From the NCBI GenBank assembly GCA_902478785.1, contig CABSMJ010000008.1:51538-115537 (forward strand): a stretch of 64,000 nucleotides of DNA. The letters run 5' to 3'. Source of the DNA: an uncultured Oscillospiraceae bacterium (GTDB taxonomy: Bacteria; Bacillota; Clostridia; Oscillospirales; Oscillospiraceae). Below, in pieces: positions 41,909-50,987 of this stretch. The position numbers and the translations under genes are program-made. The notes below the pieces were generated by a model. It was given only the letters and a program-made list of their open reading frames with translations. It was not told the DNA's origin and made no database searches. The stretch's first letter is position 1. Each line of letters begins with the position of its first letter.

Positions 41909-43270
41909 CTAGCCCAGCAGGCCGAACATGGGCACCAGCCCATACAAAATGAGAATTGTCAGCACATACTGGCCCACACACCAGATGACCGACAGCTTGG
42001 TGGTCTCCTTGAAATCCGACTCCGCAATGCCCATGCACACATAAAAGCACAGGGCGAAGGGCGGCGTCATATGCCCCATAGCGCAGGTCATGGGGTTGAC
42101 CATCATAGCCGCCAGCATGGGGTTGATTCCCGCCGCCGCGGCCAGGGCGATATAAACCGGTCCCAGCAGCACAAAGAGGGAGGTGACCTCCATGAACATG
42201 CCCAGGACGGTAAAGATCAGCGGACAGATAACTGCGGCGAACCACAGAGGGATCTGCTTGTCCGCCACGAACAGGGAGATGCTCTCCGCCACGCCGATGT
42301 CGTTGAACAGCTCCGTAATGCAAAAGCCCGCATAGGCCATGATGATCACCGGGGCCACGCCGGAAATGCCGTCCTTCAAACAGTCCACCAGGCTGTGGAA
42401 AGAGAACCGATTCCCCTTCATCACGTACAGCACAGCCACAAAGGCGATGGCGATGCTGGGGATGGTGGTCAGCAGGATGTTGGCCGAGGCCGCCGCCCCC
42501 GCCTCCCCCAGCCGGTCCGCCACGAAGCTGGTGTTATAAAAGGCGTCGACAAAGAAGGGGGCAAAGATCACAATGGGCAACAGCAGGGTCTTCCACCCCT
42601 TTTTCAGCGCCTGTCCAAAGGGCATCCGCTCCTCCTTGGGGATAGGCTTGACGTCATACTTCCGAATGAGGAAGAAGAGGGTGAGGAAGCGGTGAAGCAA
42701 AAACCAAAAGGAGACGACCCAGGCCAGCAGCCAGAACTGGGAAAAGGTGTAGGTGTGTGGGGAAAAGGCGTCCAGGGCCCCGAACAAAATGACGATGGCG
42801 CCGGAGGGGGGAATCACCGGTCCCAGGGAGCTGGCCGCCATCTCCACCGTCGCCGCCAGCTCAGAGGGAAACCCGGTCTTTTTCATAGTGGGGATGGTGA
42901 TGACGCCGATGGCCGCCGCGTTGCCCGGACCGGTCCCCGAAAGGGCGCCCATGGCGGCACTGGCCAGAATGGCCACATAGCCTGCTCCCCCGGAAAATCT
43001 TCCCACCAGGGCAATGATGATGTGGATCATATCGCTGATGATGCCGGTCTTTTCAAAGAAGATGGAAAAGCAGATAAAGGCCGCGATGGTATAGAGCAGA
43101 TAGGTGTTGGCGGCCCCGGTCATATAGGTGAAGATGCTGGTGATCTTTCCCGTGAAGACCGTCAGAAGCACAAAGGCGCCGAAGATCACCTCATACATGG
43201 GCCGCCGAAAAACGGTGAATCCGATCGCAACGATCAGAATCAAAAACGCAAAGTACAGGAAAGCTGTCAT
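41909..43270 (-). CDS. TRAP-type transporter large permease (DctM-like), 453 aa
   Basis: A DctM-family membrane protein with about twelve helices. ALSGTGPGNAAAIGVITIPTM near residue 100 and SSLGPVIPPSGAIVILFG near residue 140 are family landmarks. NPMTCAMGHMTPPFALCFYV near residue 400 is the mirrored motif. Start at 43270, with GGGGG 5 bases upstream; an ATG 12 bases earlier has no such site. Expected to drive Na+-dependent uptake of an organic acid. No DctP or DctQ gene is next to it, only a 94-residue membrane protein. Confidence 0.88.
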   Translation of the reverse strand: MTAFLYFAFLILIVAIGFTVFRRPMYEVIFGAFVLLTVFTGKITSIFTYMTGAANTYLLYTIAAFICFSIFFEKTGIISDMIHIIIALVGRFSGGAGYVAILASAAMGALSGTGPGNAAAIGVITIPTMKKTGFPSELAATVEMAASSLGPVIPPSGAIVILFGALDAFSPHTYTFSQFWLLAWVVSFWFLLHRFLTLFFLIRKYDVKPIPKEERMPFGQALKKGWKTLLLPIVIFAPFFVDAFYNTSFVADRLGEAGAAASANILLTTIPSIAIAFVAVLYVMKGNRFSFHSLVDCLKDGISGVAPVIIMAYAGFCITELFNDIGVAESISLFVADKQIPLWFAAVICPLIFTVLGMFMEVTSLFVLLGPVYIALAAAAGINPMLAAMMVNPMTCAMGHMTPPFALCFYVCMGIAESDFKETTKLSVIWCVGQYVLTILILYGLVPMFGLLG

Positions 43271-43317
43271 CTTGACCCCCATCTTTGTTAGAGATTTAAC
43301 TTACTTTTCTAGCTAAA

Positions 43318-43346
43318 ATTATATGGGGCACGACAAGGCAAGTCAA
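43318..43346 (-). promoter_or_regulatory. Promoter of the TRAP genes
   Basis: Minus strand TTGACT (43346-43341), a 17-base spacer and TATAAT (43323-43318), about 40 bases before the start of transcription reaches the permease leader. Confidence 0.75.
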
Positions 43347-43509
43347 ATATGGATTTTCGATTGCGAGCATCGAAACCCCGTCCCGCTTTTTGTTTTCCTC
43401 TTTTCCCCAGTCCTTCAAGCTCTATCCCCACGCCGGAAGAAGCCTTTTCAGGTCCGGCCGGCGCAGGGAGCTCCTGGAATATATTCCCTCCCTTTCCAGC
43501 ACTTTTCGG

Positions 43510-43538
43510 TTGTGCTTTGGGCGTTTTCCCGATACAAT
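43510..43538 (+). promoter_or_regulatory. Promoter of the beta-helix surface protein gene
   Basis: TTGTGC (43510-43515), a 17-base spacer and TACAAT (43533-43538), about 100 bases before the start codon. Confidence 0.5.
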
Positions 43539-43647
43539 GAGGCGATTTCATCCCCTCTGCATGCCGTGCATGCATTTACCATAAAGAGGGCCGCCTCAGA
43601 GCCGTTTTCTGCCCAGGGGCCCAATGCAAAGAAGAGGTAGAACGACC

Positions 43648-46600
43648 ATGCCAACCCCACGCCTGCGCCTTTGGAGCGCTTTCCTTACCTGCGCCATGTG
43701 CCTTAGTCTCCTGCCGGCCTCCGCCCTGGCCGCGGACCGGACCGTGGCAGAGACGCCCCCGGCCATAGCGTCGGAGGTCGCCCCTTCCCCGGAGGCGGAG
43801 CCCCAGGACGCCGTCTCCAGTCTCCCCCTCTCCGGCGACGTGATCGAGATCGCCAGCGCCGACGACCTGGCCGCCGCCGTGGCCGGCCAGGAGGACGGGC
43901 AGACCTGGCACCTGGCCCAGGGCGTCTATGAACTCACCCAGGACCACCTGGAGCAGTACGCCCACTGGGATGCCCCGGGCCAGGGCGGCTGGTATTTCCC
44001 CCTGCACGCCGACGACCTGACCATCGTGGGCAGCGGGCAGGTGGTCATCATCAGCCCGGTGGAACGGCCCAACGGCGCCTGGGCCTCCCAGGATTTCGTC
44101 TCCGTGTGGGGCGACGGCGTCACCATTGACGGCGTGGACTTCCAGAGCAAGTCCGAGCCCAACAAGGCCATCGAGATCATGGGCCGGGACTTCACCCTGA
44201 AAAACGCCACATTGCTGCCGGTGGCCCACCCCGACGGCACCCAGGGGGAGGTGTTCAGCGGCTCCATTTACTTCAATCCCCAAAATGAGGACGCTGACCT
44301 GGGCACCGCCACTTTGGAAAACGTGACCCTCCACGCCTATGTCAGCGCGTCCGCCGCCCGGGCGGGCACGGTCCAGGTCCGCGGCCTCACCATGGACGCC
44401 ACCGACAACATCTGGAGCGTCTGGGGCTCGGGCTACGGCCCCGGCCTGGTAGGCAATGTGTATGGAGAAGTGACGGACGTGACCTATCTGGTGGACGAGG
44501 GGGCCGTTTTAAGCGACATCCTGGACCAGTCCTCCCCCTACGCCGCCGACACCAAGCCCGGCACCACCGTGGTCTTTGCCCCCGGAACCTACCGCCTGGA
44601 GGGCCCGGTGACCATCGGCAGAGACATGACGTTGGTGGGCGCCGGACGGGAGGAGACTGTCTTTCAGGCTGCGGCGGAGCCCACGGTCCTGCTCCAGGTG
44701 GCCGGCGGAGACGTGGATCTCACCTTGTCCGGCATCCATGTGGCGGGCGTTTCCGACAACAGCCACAACAACTCCTCCGGTGTCCAGGCGGGCACCAACG
44801 ACCGTCCCAGCACCGGACGCATCACCATTGAAAACTGCCGGTTTTCCAACTTCACCAAGAACAGCGTGACCATCAAGGGCGGCACCGCCCTCCTCACCGG
44901 AAACGACATCGCCTGCAAGCCCTATCCCGGCGCGGCGGGCAACGGCATCCAGATCGATCTGGGCGCCCAGGCGGTCATCACCGACAACACCATCCAGGGC
45001 TATGTCTCCTATGCCGACCGCTGGTCCGCCTGCGGCGTGCTGGTGCTCCGGGACGGAAAGATCACCCGCATTCAGGACAACACCATCTCCCACTGCGCCA
45101 CCGGCATCGTCAAGGAAACCTACTACGACACCCCGGACCACCGCACCTACTTAGACGGCCGGGCGGAGCGGAACAACACCTTCATCGGGTGCAGCCGGAA
45201 CGTGGACTTTGAATTCGACCTTCTGGAGGCCATTGCCGCCAGCTCTGGCGAGACCATCGTGCTGCCCTGCGACGTGCAGCTGGAGGAGACGCTGATCCTC
45301 TCCGGGAACGTCGCCCTGGACGGCAGCGGATACACCATCTACGGTCGGCAGGAGGACCCCTCCGTCACTATCCAGGTCACCGGCGGCACCCTCCGCCTCT
45401 CCCGGGTGACGCTAGCGGACTTCGGCGCCAGCGCGGTCCAGGTGCCGGACACCGCCGGGGCAGAGCCCCGCGTGGAGGCCACGGAGGTCAACGTCCGGAA
45501 CTTTGGCCGCAGCGCCTATTCCATGGAGGATGGCACCCTGACCCTCACCGGAGGGACCATCGACTGCTCCGGCGCCGCAGAGGGCGCCAGTGCCATCGCC
45601 ACCGGCGGGCAGGTCAGCGCCGCCCTCTCCGGCCTCACCATCACCGACTCCCGGCCCCACGGCGAAGGCGTCACGGCCCTGGCCCTGGCCGGCCGGGGAA
45701 GCGTCAGCGTCAGCGGCTGCGTCATCCGGGGCGTCCACACGGGCATCCACGGGGACAGCTCCCGCCCGGAGGCCTCCGGGGCCCTCACGGTGGACATTCA
45801 GGACACCACCCTCTCCGCCGGGGCGGACGCCCTGGTGCTCACCGGCGGCGCCCAGGACGCCTGGTCCGCCGTCAGCATCCGCAGCGGCACCTTCTCCGGC
45901 GGCATCCATGTGGCGGAGGCCACGGAGCAGGACACCCTCTCCATCTCCGGCGGCAGCTTCACCGCCGATCCGACGGCCTTTGTGGCCCCGGGCTATCAGG
46001 TGAGCCTCAGCGGCGGCCTGTATCTGGTCCGGCCGGAGGCCCCGGAGGGGGACACCTCCGGTCCTTCCGACGACAACACCGCCCCGCCGGTGCAGCCGCC
46101 CCAGTCCTCCCAGCCCGAGACCTCCGGCGGCAGCACCACCGTCTCCACCCAGGTCACGCCCACGGTCTCCGGCACCACCGCCAAGGCGGAGGTGGACAGC
46201 GACACCATGGATAAGTCCGTGGACGCCCTGCTGGAGGCCGCTACGGAGCACAGTACCGCGCCGGTCCTGGAGATTTTGGTGGACAGCGGCAGCGCCACCC
46301 ATGTGGAGGTGCTGCTGCCGGTGGCCTCCCTGGACACCCTGGGCCAGCACGAGAGCGCCGTGCTCACGGTGTCCTCCGGCGCCGCCACCGTGACACTGGA
46401 TTCCGCCGCCATCACCGCCGTGGCCCGGCAGGCCCAGGGGCCACAGGTGGCCCTGACCGTGTCCCCTGTGGCCGCCGGGGACCTGAACGGACACCAGCAA
46501 TCCGCCGCCGGCGACGCCCCGGTTTTCGACCTGCACTTCACAAGCGACGGTGCGTCCATCCCCCACTTCGGCGGGGGCAGCGCCACCGTCTCCCTGCCTC

Positions 46601-47289
46601 ACGTCCTCTCCCCGGGTCAATCCGCCCACGGCGTGGCGGTGTACCACCTGGACGACCTGGGAGGCCTCACCCTCCGGGACACCTCCTATGACCTCCAGAC
46701 GGAGACGGTGACCTTCACCACGCCCCACTTTTCCCGGTACATGGTGGGCTACCGGGAGAGCGCCGGGAGCCCCTTTACCGACGTGGCGGAAGCGGACTAT
46801 TTCCACGACGCCGTGGTGTGGGCCGCCGGGCAGGGCATCACCCTGGGTACCACGCCCTCCACCTTCAGCCCCCACCAGGTCCTCACCCGGGCCCAGGCGG
46901 TGCTGCTTTTGTGGCGAGCCGCCGGCAGCCCCCGGCCGGAGGCCGCGGCCAACCCCTTCACCGATTTGAGTGAGGATGCCATCTGGTATGACGCGGTGCT
47001 ATGGGCCCTGCAGCAGGGCATCACCACCGGCACCACCGCCTCCACCTTCTCCCCCAACGCCCCCTGCACCCGGGCCCAGACGGTGACCTTCCTCTGGCGC
47101 TGGCACAAAGCCACCGCCGGTGCCAAGCGCTTTGCCGACGTGACCGCCGGTGCCTATTACCGCGACGCGGTGGAGTGGGCCGCCGGGCAGGGCATTACCC
47201 TGGGCTCCTCCCCCTCCGCCTTCTCCCCGGATGCCCTCTGCACCCGGGCCCAGGCCGTGACCTTCCTGTTCCGCTACATGGGCGCATAA
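43648..47289 (+). CDS. SLH-anchored beta-helix surface protein, 1213 aa
   Basis: A secreted cell-surface protein. A signal peptide (LTCAMCLSLLPASALAA) is followed by a long region (about 60-780) rich in Gly, Thr, Asn and Asp with short repeating strands such as ITIENCRFSNFTKNSVTIKG, typical of a right-handed parallel beta-helix as in pectate-lyase-like folds. A Ser/Thr/Pro linker (about 790-850) and a beta-sandwich-like part follow. Three S-layer-homology repeats close the protein (FTDVAEADYFHDAVVWAAG; FTDLSEDAIWYDAVLWAL; FADVTAGAYYRDAVEWAAG). ATG with AAGAGG upstream. It may bind or cleave a polysaccharide; no catalytic residues could be identified. Confidence 0.85.
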   Translation: MPTPRLRLWSAFLTCAMCLSLLPASALAADRTVAETPPAIASEVAPSPEAEPQDAVSSLPLSGDVIEIASADDLAAAVAGQEDGQTWHLAQGVYELTQDHLEQYAHWDAPGQGGWYFPLHADDLTIVGSGQVVIISPVERPNGAWASQDFVSVWGDGVTIDGVDFQSKSEPNKAIEIMGRDFTLKNATLLPVAHPDGTQGEVFSGSIYFNPQNEDADLGTATLENVTLHAYVSASAARAGTVQVRGLTMDATDNIWSVWGSGYGPGLVGNVYGEVTDVTYLVDEGAVLSDILDQSSPYAADTKPGTTVVFAPGTYRLEGPVTIGRDMTLVGAGREETVFQAAAEPTVLLQVAGGDVDLTLSGIHVAGVSDNSHNNSSGVQAGTNDRPSTGRITIENCRFSNFTKNSVTIKGGTALLTGNDIACKPYPGAAGNGIQIDLGAQAVITDNTIQGYVSYADRWSACGVLVLRDGKITRIQDNTISHCATGIVKETYYDTPDHRTYLDGRAERNNTFIGCSRNVDFEFDLLEAIAASSGETIVLPCDVQLEETLILSGNVALDGSGYTIYGRQEDPSVTIQVTGGTLRLSRVTLADFGASAVQVPDTAGAEPRVEATEVNVRNFGRSAYSMEDGTLTLTGGTIDCSGAAEGASAIATGGQVSAALSGLTITDSRPHGEGVTALALAGRGSVSVSGCVIRGVHTGIHGDSSRPEASGALTVDIQDTTLSAGADALVLTGGAQDAWSAVSIRSGTFSGGIHVAEATEQDTLSISGGSFTADPTAFVAPGYQVSLSGGLYLVRPEAPEGDTSGPSDDNTAPPVQPPQSSQPETSGGSTTVSTQVTPTVSGTTAKAEVDSDTMDKSVDALLEAATEHSTAPVLEILVDSGSATHVEVLLPVASLDTLGQHESAVLTVSSGAATVTLDSAAITAVARQAQGPQVALTVSPVAAGDLNGHQQSAAGDAPVFDLHFTSDGASIPHFGGGSATVSLPHVLSPGQSAHGVAVYHLDDLGGLTLRDTSYDLQTETVTFTTPHFSRYMVGYRESAGSPFTDVAEADYFHDAVVWAAGQGITLGTTPSTFSPHQVLTRAQAVLLLWRAAGSPRPEAAANPFTDLSEDAIWYDAVLWALQQGITTGTTASTFSPNAPCTRAQTVTFLWRWHKATAGAKRFADVTAGAYYRDAVEWAAGQGITLGSSPSAFSPDALCTRAQAVTFLFRYMGA

Positions 47290-47321
47290 CGCTGGCGCAG
47301 CGGTGCCTTTTGCACAATCAA

Positions 47322-47356
47322 AAGTCCCCGACATCATCAGATGTCGGGGGGCTTTT
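47322..47356 (+). terminator. Intrinsic terminator after the surface protein gene
   Basis: CCCCGACAT-CATCAG-ATGTCGGGG with flanking A and T runs (AAAG/CTTTT), 33 bases after the stop codon. Confidence 0.85.
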
Positions 47357-47496
47357 CGTTGAATTTTTATGTTGCTGGCCCAGAAACGGGCTGAGCCGGA
47401 GGGCGGCGTTCGCCCGGGTCCGGATAACGCCGCCCTTGGGATTCAAGAGTTCCGTTGTCTGTACTTCAAAGCCATTGCCGTCTGACGGCTGCGCCC

Positions 47497-47694
47497 CTAT
47501 TTGACCATGAGCCGTCTCACGGCGGTCTCCAGCCTCTGGGCGGACAGGTCGTACATGGGGAACAGCTTGGCCAGTTTCAGATGGGTCTGGCCCCAGAAGT
47601 GGGGATGGGTGGGCGCCGGCTCCGGGTTGAGCCACACCAGATAGGGGAGGTGTCTGCGGCAGCCGAAGAATGGAGTTGCGTACGCAGAATTCAT
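47497..47694 (-). pseudogene. C-terminal fragment of a VWA/CoxE-like protein
   Basis: The frame contains YLVWLNPEPAPTHPHFWGQT followed by FPMYDLSAQRLETAVRRLM. This resembles the end of CoxE-type von Willebrand A-domain proteins (VWLNPEP...W), which are several hundred residues long. Only about 60 residues remain, with no start region upstream. A decayed gene end left between two intact plus-strand genes is likely. Confidence 0.45.
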
Positions 47695-47704
47695 ACTGTA
47701 TGAT
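47676..47704 (+). promoter_or_regulatory. Possible promoter of the regulator gene
   Basis: TTGCGT (47676-47681), a 17-base spacer and TATGAT (47699-47704). It would give a leader of about 190 bases in which I see no gene or strong hairpin. Confidence 0.4.
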
Positions 47705-47903
47705 TAGTAAATAAAGTAGTAAAACAAGAAGTAAAATAAGGTTGTCTCTTACGTGGGAGCAGATGGACTATTTTCCCCGTGGGCGTGTGATGTGGCAGAT
47801 GGAAAAATGACAGCCTCCAGAAGGCACGACAGGAAGGGCGGACATACAAAGCAAAAGAGTATAGAGCGGCGTCCAGGATCGAAAAGAGAAAAGGGGATAT
47901 CTT

Positions 47904-49220
47904 ATGCGCATGGCAGTTGTACTACCGCAGCTTTTTCCGGAACTTTATTTTCATAACTTCCAACAGGTCTTTGAGACCGACTTCCCAGATGTGGATGTGG
48001 AGTATCTATTTTACATCGACTATAAAGAGGCTCCCGCTCTGCTGAAGGATCGCCAGCAGCGCTTCAACGCCGTGATTTTTGCCGGGGGAAATGCCTTTTA
48101 CTATACAAAGAATGCTTTGAAGCAGGAGACCATATGGCTCTTTTTGCCCCCTGACGGCAGTGATATCTACCGGGCCTTATTGGTGGCAATGCGGCATGGT
48201 CTGGATATCACAAGACTGAGCATCGATACCTATGATAAGCCCGTGCTCAAAGAGATCTACAAGGAGTTGGGCTATGATGAGAGCCGGCTCCGTATCCAAT
48301 GCTTTAAGGGGAATCCGCGGAGTCCCGATTACAATAAGCTGGTGCTGGATTTCCATCGGGAGCATCTCTTAAACAGGCGGGTCAGCGGATGTATCACTCG
48401 GCTGACCACAACCGCAAAGATGATGGAGGAGGCATCGATCCCCTACATTTTTGCCAATCCCACCCTCTCGAATATCCGGGAGCAGATCGCCTTTGCCCAG
48501 AAGCTGGTCATAGCAAAGCGGAGCGTAAATATGCATTTTGCGGTGCTGAACATTGAAATCCACCGCTCTGCGGATATTTCGGCTCTGGTGATGAACGACT
48601 ACGCCTGCGCAGTGAATCGGGCCCATATCATTCGGGAAATCTACCGGTTTTCCACTCTTGTCAATGGCGCTGTGGTGGAACAGGGCCTGTCAAATTATAT
48701 GATCTTCTCATCCAGAGAAGCGGTGAAGGCCCAGATGGGGCAGCACTTGTCGCTGTTGAATCGGCTGGTGGAAGTATGCCCATACGAGGTTCTGATCGGG
48801 ATCGGATACGGTGAGACGGTATTTGACGCCCATGGGCTGGCGGCAGCAGCGCTGGAAAAGTGCCGCTGTGCAAAACACAGCTGCGCCGTACTGCAAGCGG
48901 ATGACGACACGGAGCTTCACATTGTTCCCAGCGGAATTCGCAAGGGAGAGCGCAGTGGCTCATCCATGGATCAGTGGAAGCAGATCGCCCAGGAGACGGG
49001 CATCGGCGTGGGGACCTTAACAAAGATCGCAAGAGCTCTTGACAACGGGCGGGATGTCATTACCGCCCGGGAATTGGCCCAGAAGCTGGACATCAGCTGC
49101 AGGAGCGCCAACCGAATTTTGGACAAACTCAAGACAGCCGGGTATGCCGCCACCGCGGGGAATGCGTCCTGCGGGAAGGGGCGGCCAGCCCAAATCGTGC
49201 GGATTTTTTTGGAAAAATGA
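47904..49220 (+). CDS. Putative transcriptional regulator with sensory N-terminus and C-terminal winged helix, 438 aa
   Basis: A soluble protein. Residues 1-175 resemble the PrpR-N/periplasmic-binding-like fold (FNAVIFAGGNAFYYTK). A middle part (about 180-340) ends in VLIGIGYGETVFDAHGLAAAALEKC, which looks like the degenerate GGDEF/cyclase-like domain of PucR-type regulators. Residues 350-438 contain IAQETGIGVGTLTKIARAL and ITARELAQKLDISCRSANRILDKL, two helix-turn-helix units. AAAAGGGG lies before the ATG. It is followed by a terminator and then the DUF5058/M20 operon, which it probably controls. The overall architecture is not one I can name. Confidence 0.6.
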   Translation: MRMAVVLPQLFPELYFHNFQQVFETDFPDVDVEYLFYIDYKEAPALLKDRQQRFNAVIFAGGNAFYYTKNALKQETIWLFLPPDGSDIYRALLVAMRHGLDITRLSIDTYDKPVLKEIYKELGYDESRLRIQCFKGNPRSPDYNKLVLDFHREHLLNRRVSGCITRLTTTAKMMEEASIPYIFANPTLSNIREQIAFAQKLVIAKRSVNMHFAVLNIEIHRSADISALVMNDYACAVNRAHIIREIYRFSTLVNGAVVEQGLSNYMIFSSREAVKAQMGQHLSLLNRLVEVCPYEVLIGIGYGETVFDAHGLAAAALEKCRCAKHSCAVLQADDDTELHIVPSGIRKGERSGSSMDQWKQIAQETGIGVGTLTKIARALDNGRDVITARELAQKLDISCRSANRILDKLKTAGYAATAGNASCGKGRPAQIVRIFLEK

Positions 49221-49257
49221 GCCATCTTGTGGGTGGTATTTGTACTATACCTTTATT

Positions 49258-49290
49258 GGGAGAGGAAACAGATGTTTCCTCTCCCTTTTT
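49258..49290 (+). terminator. Intrinsic terminator after the regulator gene
   Basis: GGGAGAGGAAAC-AGAT-GTTTCCTCTCCC (49258-49285) followed by T5. It separates the regulator from the transporter operon; a TATAAT at about 49335 may start the latter. Confidence 0.92.
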
Positions 49291-49410
49291 ATTTTCGGCG
49301 ATTTAAGGACGTTTTTCGGCGCCAAAGCAAATTTTATAATAAATTTACAAAATAACACAGCGAATCAAAATAATTGCAAGCAGTTTCAACAAAAGGGGAA
49401 GATGAAGAAC

Positions 49411-49515
49411 ATGGGACACAGCATCGACACCATCCGCAATGATCCAAGGGACGCCTTTTTCAGGTCCAGGAACCTGGCTGTAAATTGGAGGGAGGCAGGA
49501 CGATGGATGAACTGA
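49411..49515 (+). CDS. Small ORF overlapping the start of the first DUF5058 gene, 34 aa
   Basis: MGHSIDTIRNDPRDAFFRSR begins a 34-residue hydrophilic peptide. AAGGGGAAG lies 4-8 bases upstream of the ATG. It ends at 49515, 13 bases inside the next gene in another frame. Stop/start overlap of this kind couples translation. It may be a leader peptide or a genuine small subunit; no family recognised. Confidence 0.45.
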   Translation: MGHSIDTIRNDPRDAFFRSRNLAVNWREAGRWMN

Positions 49516-50216
49516 CGTTTCAGAAAATCATAAACGGAAAAGACATCTGGCTCTCCTGTCTGCCCATGATCGCGATCATCCTGACGCAATCCATTCTCTA
49601 CTTCAAAAACGCCGTGCAGGAAGCCCGGAGATTGGACATCACCTCCAGACAGATCCGCTCCGCCATGCGGTCGGCCTGCGTTACAGCCATAGGGCCCTCG
49701 CTCTCGCCGGTCATCATCGCCGTCAGCATGATCAGCATCGTGGGTGCCCCCAACGCCTGGTTCAACCTGAACAACATAGGCGCCGCCCGGACAGAACTGG
49801 CCAATGTGGCCATCGGCGCAAGCTTTGCCGGTGTGGAGGAGCTCAGCAGCAACATCGGCATAAGTGCCTGGTCCTACGCGCTGTGGACCTGTGCCCTCAA
49901 CGGCACAGGCTGGATCGTTGTGACGTTTCTCCTAAATCACCGGATGGAGGGGATCACCAATCGTCTCTATCAGCGTTTTGAAAAGGGGCTGGTATCCGCG
50001 CTGATGGCCTCCGCTGTCACCAGTCTGTTTGTCTATTTGCTGGCCAACTCGTGTGTTGGCCAGACGCCGCTGCACATTGTGGCAGCGGTTGTTTCTGCGG
50101 CGTGTATGCTGCTTTTGACGCGGCTGTGCGCCAAAAACCATATCTTGCAAGAGCTCTCCCTTGGAATATCAATGCTGGCAGGAATGTTTGTTTCCGCCGC
50201 GCTGGCAAAGATATAA
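49503..50216 (+). CDS. DUF5058-like integral membrane protein (first copy), 237 aa
   Basis: A hydrophobic protein with about six helices. SAMRSACVTAIGPSLSPVI near residue 50 and NIGAARTELANVAIGASFAG near residue 90 are shared with the next gene. Start at 49503 because GGGAGG is 8 bases upstream. Member of a family without known biochemistry; its operon contains a paralogue, a third membrane protein and a peptidase, so a transporter subunit is the best guess. Confidence 0.8.
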   Translation: MDELTFQKIINGKDIWLSCLPMIAIILTQSILYFKNAVQEARRLDITSRQIRSAMRSACVTAIGPSLSPVIIAVSMISIVGAPNAWFNLNNIGAARTELANVAIGASFAGVEELSSNIGISAWSYALWTCALNGTGWIVVTFLLNHRMEGITNRLYQRFEKGLVSALMASAVTSLFVYLLANSCVGQTPLHIVAAVVSAACMLLLTRLCAKNHILQELSLGISMLAGMFVSAALAKI

Positions 50217-50240
50217 AAATGTATGTTGGAGGAAAAAAGT

Positions 50241-50954
50241 ATGGAGACAATGGACATGAACGCAATCATCAACAGCCCAATGCTATGGATCTTATCAAGC
50301 CTGATCGTGATAGCATCGGTGGCCCAGGCACTGATCTTTCTGAAAAACTCTTTGAAAGAGGCGGAACGGCTGGGCATCGATCGCTCCCGCAGAAGAGCCG
50401 GTATGCGTTCCGCAGTCCTCACCAGCCTGGGCCCCTCCCTGGCCCCTGTGGTTTCTGTGTTGGCCCTGATCGCGGTGATCGGCTCCCCTACCACCTGGAT
50501 GCGCCTTTGCGACGTGGGTGCAGCCCGGACTGAGCTGGGCGTGGTGTCCCTGATGGCCGATATCACCGGTGCCGAGGTGGGCGGCGCCAGCTTTGACCTG
50601 CAGGCCTTCGTGCACTCCCTGTGGGGCATGGCTCTGAACAACCTGGGCTGGCTGCTGGTGGTTTTCCTTCTCATCCACCGGATGGACAAGGTGGTCACCT
50701 GGATGGACACCAAATACGACCCCAAGTGGATCAAGGTGCTGATGGGCGCCGCCACCATGGGACTGTTTGCCTACCTGCTGGGCAACCAGCTCTACACCTT
50801 TACCTGGACCACCAAGTGGCTGCCCGCGGTTTTGGGCGGCGGCATGATGCTGGTGATGACTACGGCGTTCAAAAAACACCAGCGGCTTCAGGAACTGGCC
50901 CTTGGAATTTCCCTGCTTTTTGGAATGTTGGTAACTCAGGCCATCGTTGGCTAA
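50241..50954 (+). CDS. DUF5058-like integral membrane protein (second copy), 237 aa
   Basis: Exactly the length of the preceding gene product and paralogous to it: RAGMRSAVLTSLGPSLAPV and DVGAARTELGVVSLMADITG fall at the same positions. About six helices. Start at 50241 with GGAGG 8 bases upstream; a start at 50223 would place the ribosome-binding site inside the coding sequence. The two copies probably form a heterodimeric membrane channel, as found in several transporters built from paired paralogues. Confidence 0.8.
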   Translation: METMDMNAIINSPMLWILSSLIVIASVAQALIFLKNSLKEAERLGIDRSRRRAGMRSAVLTSLGPSLAPVVSVLALIAVIGSPTTWMRLCDVGAARTELGVVSLMADITGAEVGGASFDLQAFVHSLWGMALNNLGWLLVVFLLIHRMDKVVTWMDTKYDPKWIKVLMGAATMGLFAYLLGNQLYTFTWTTKWLPAVLGGGMMLVMTTAFKKHQRLQELALGISLLFGMLVTQAIVG

Positions 50955-50987
50955 ATTTGGTGCTATAATAAATGGAGGTTTTCTGCC

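Noticed and set aside
45412..46875. A 487-residue minus-strand frame opposite the beta-helix protein
   Set aside because: Gly/His/Val-rich antisense shadow of a repeat-rich gene, with no ribosome-binding site or domain.
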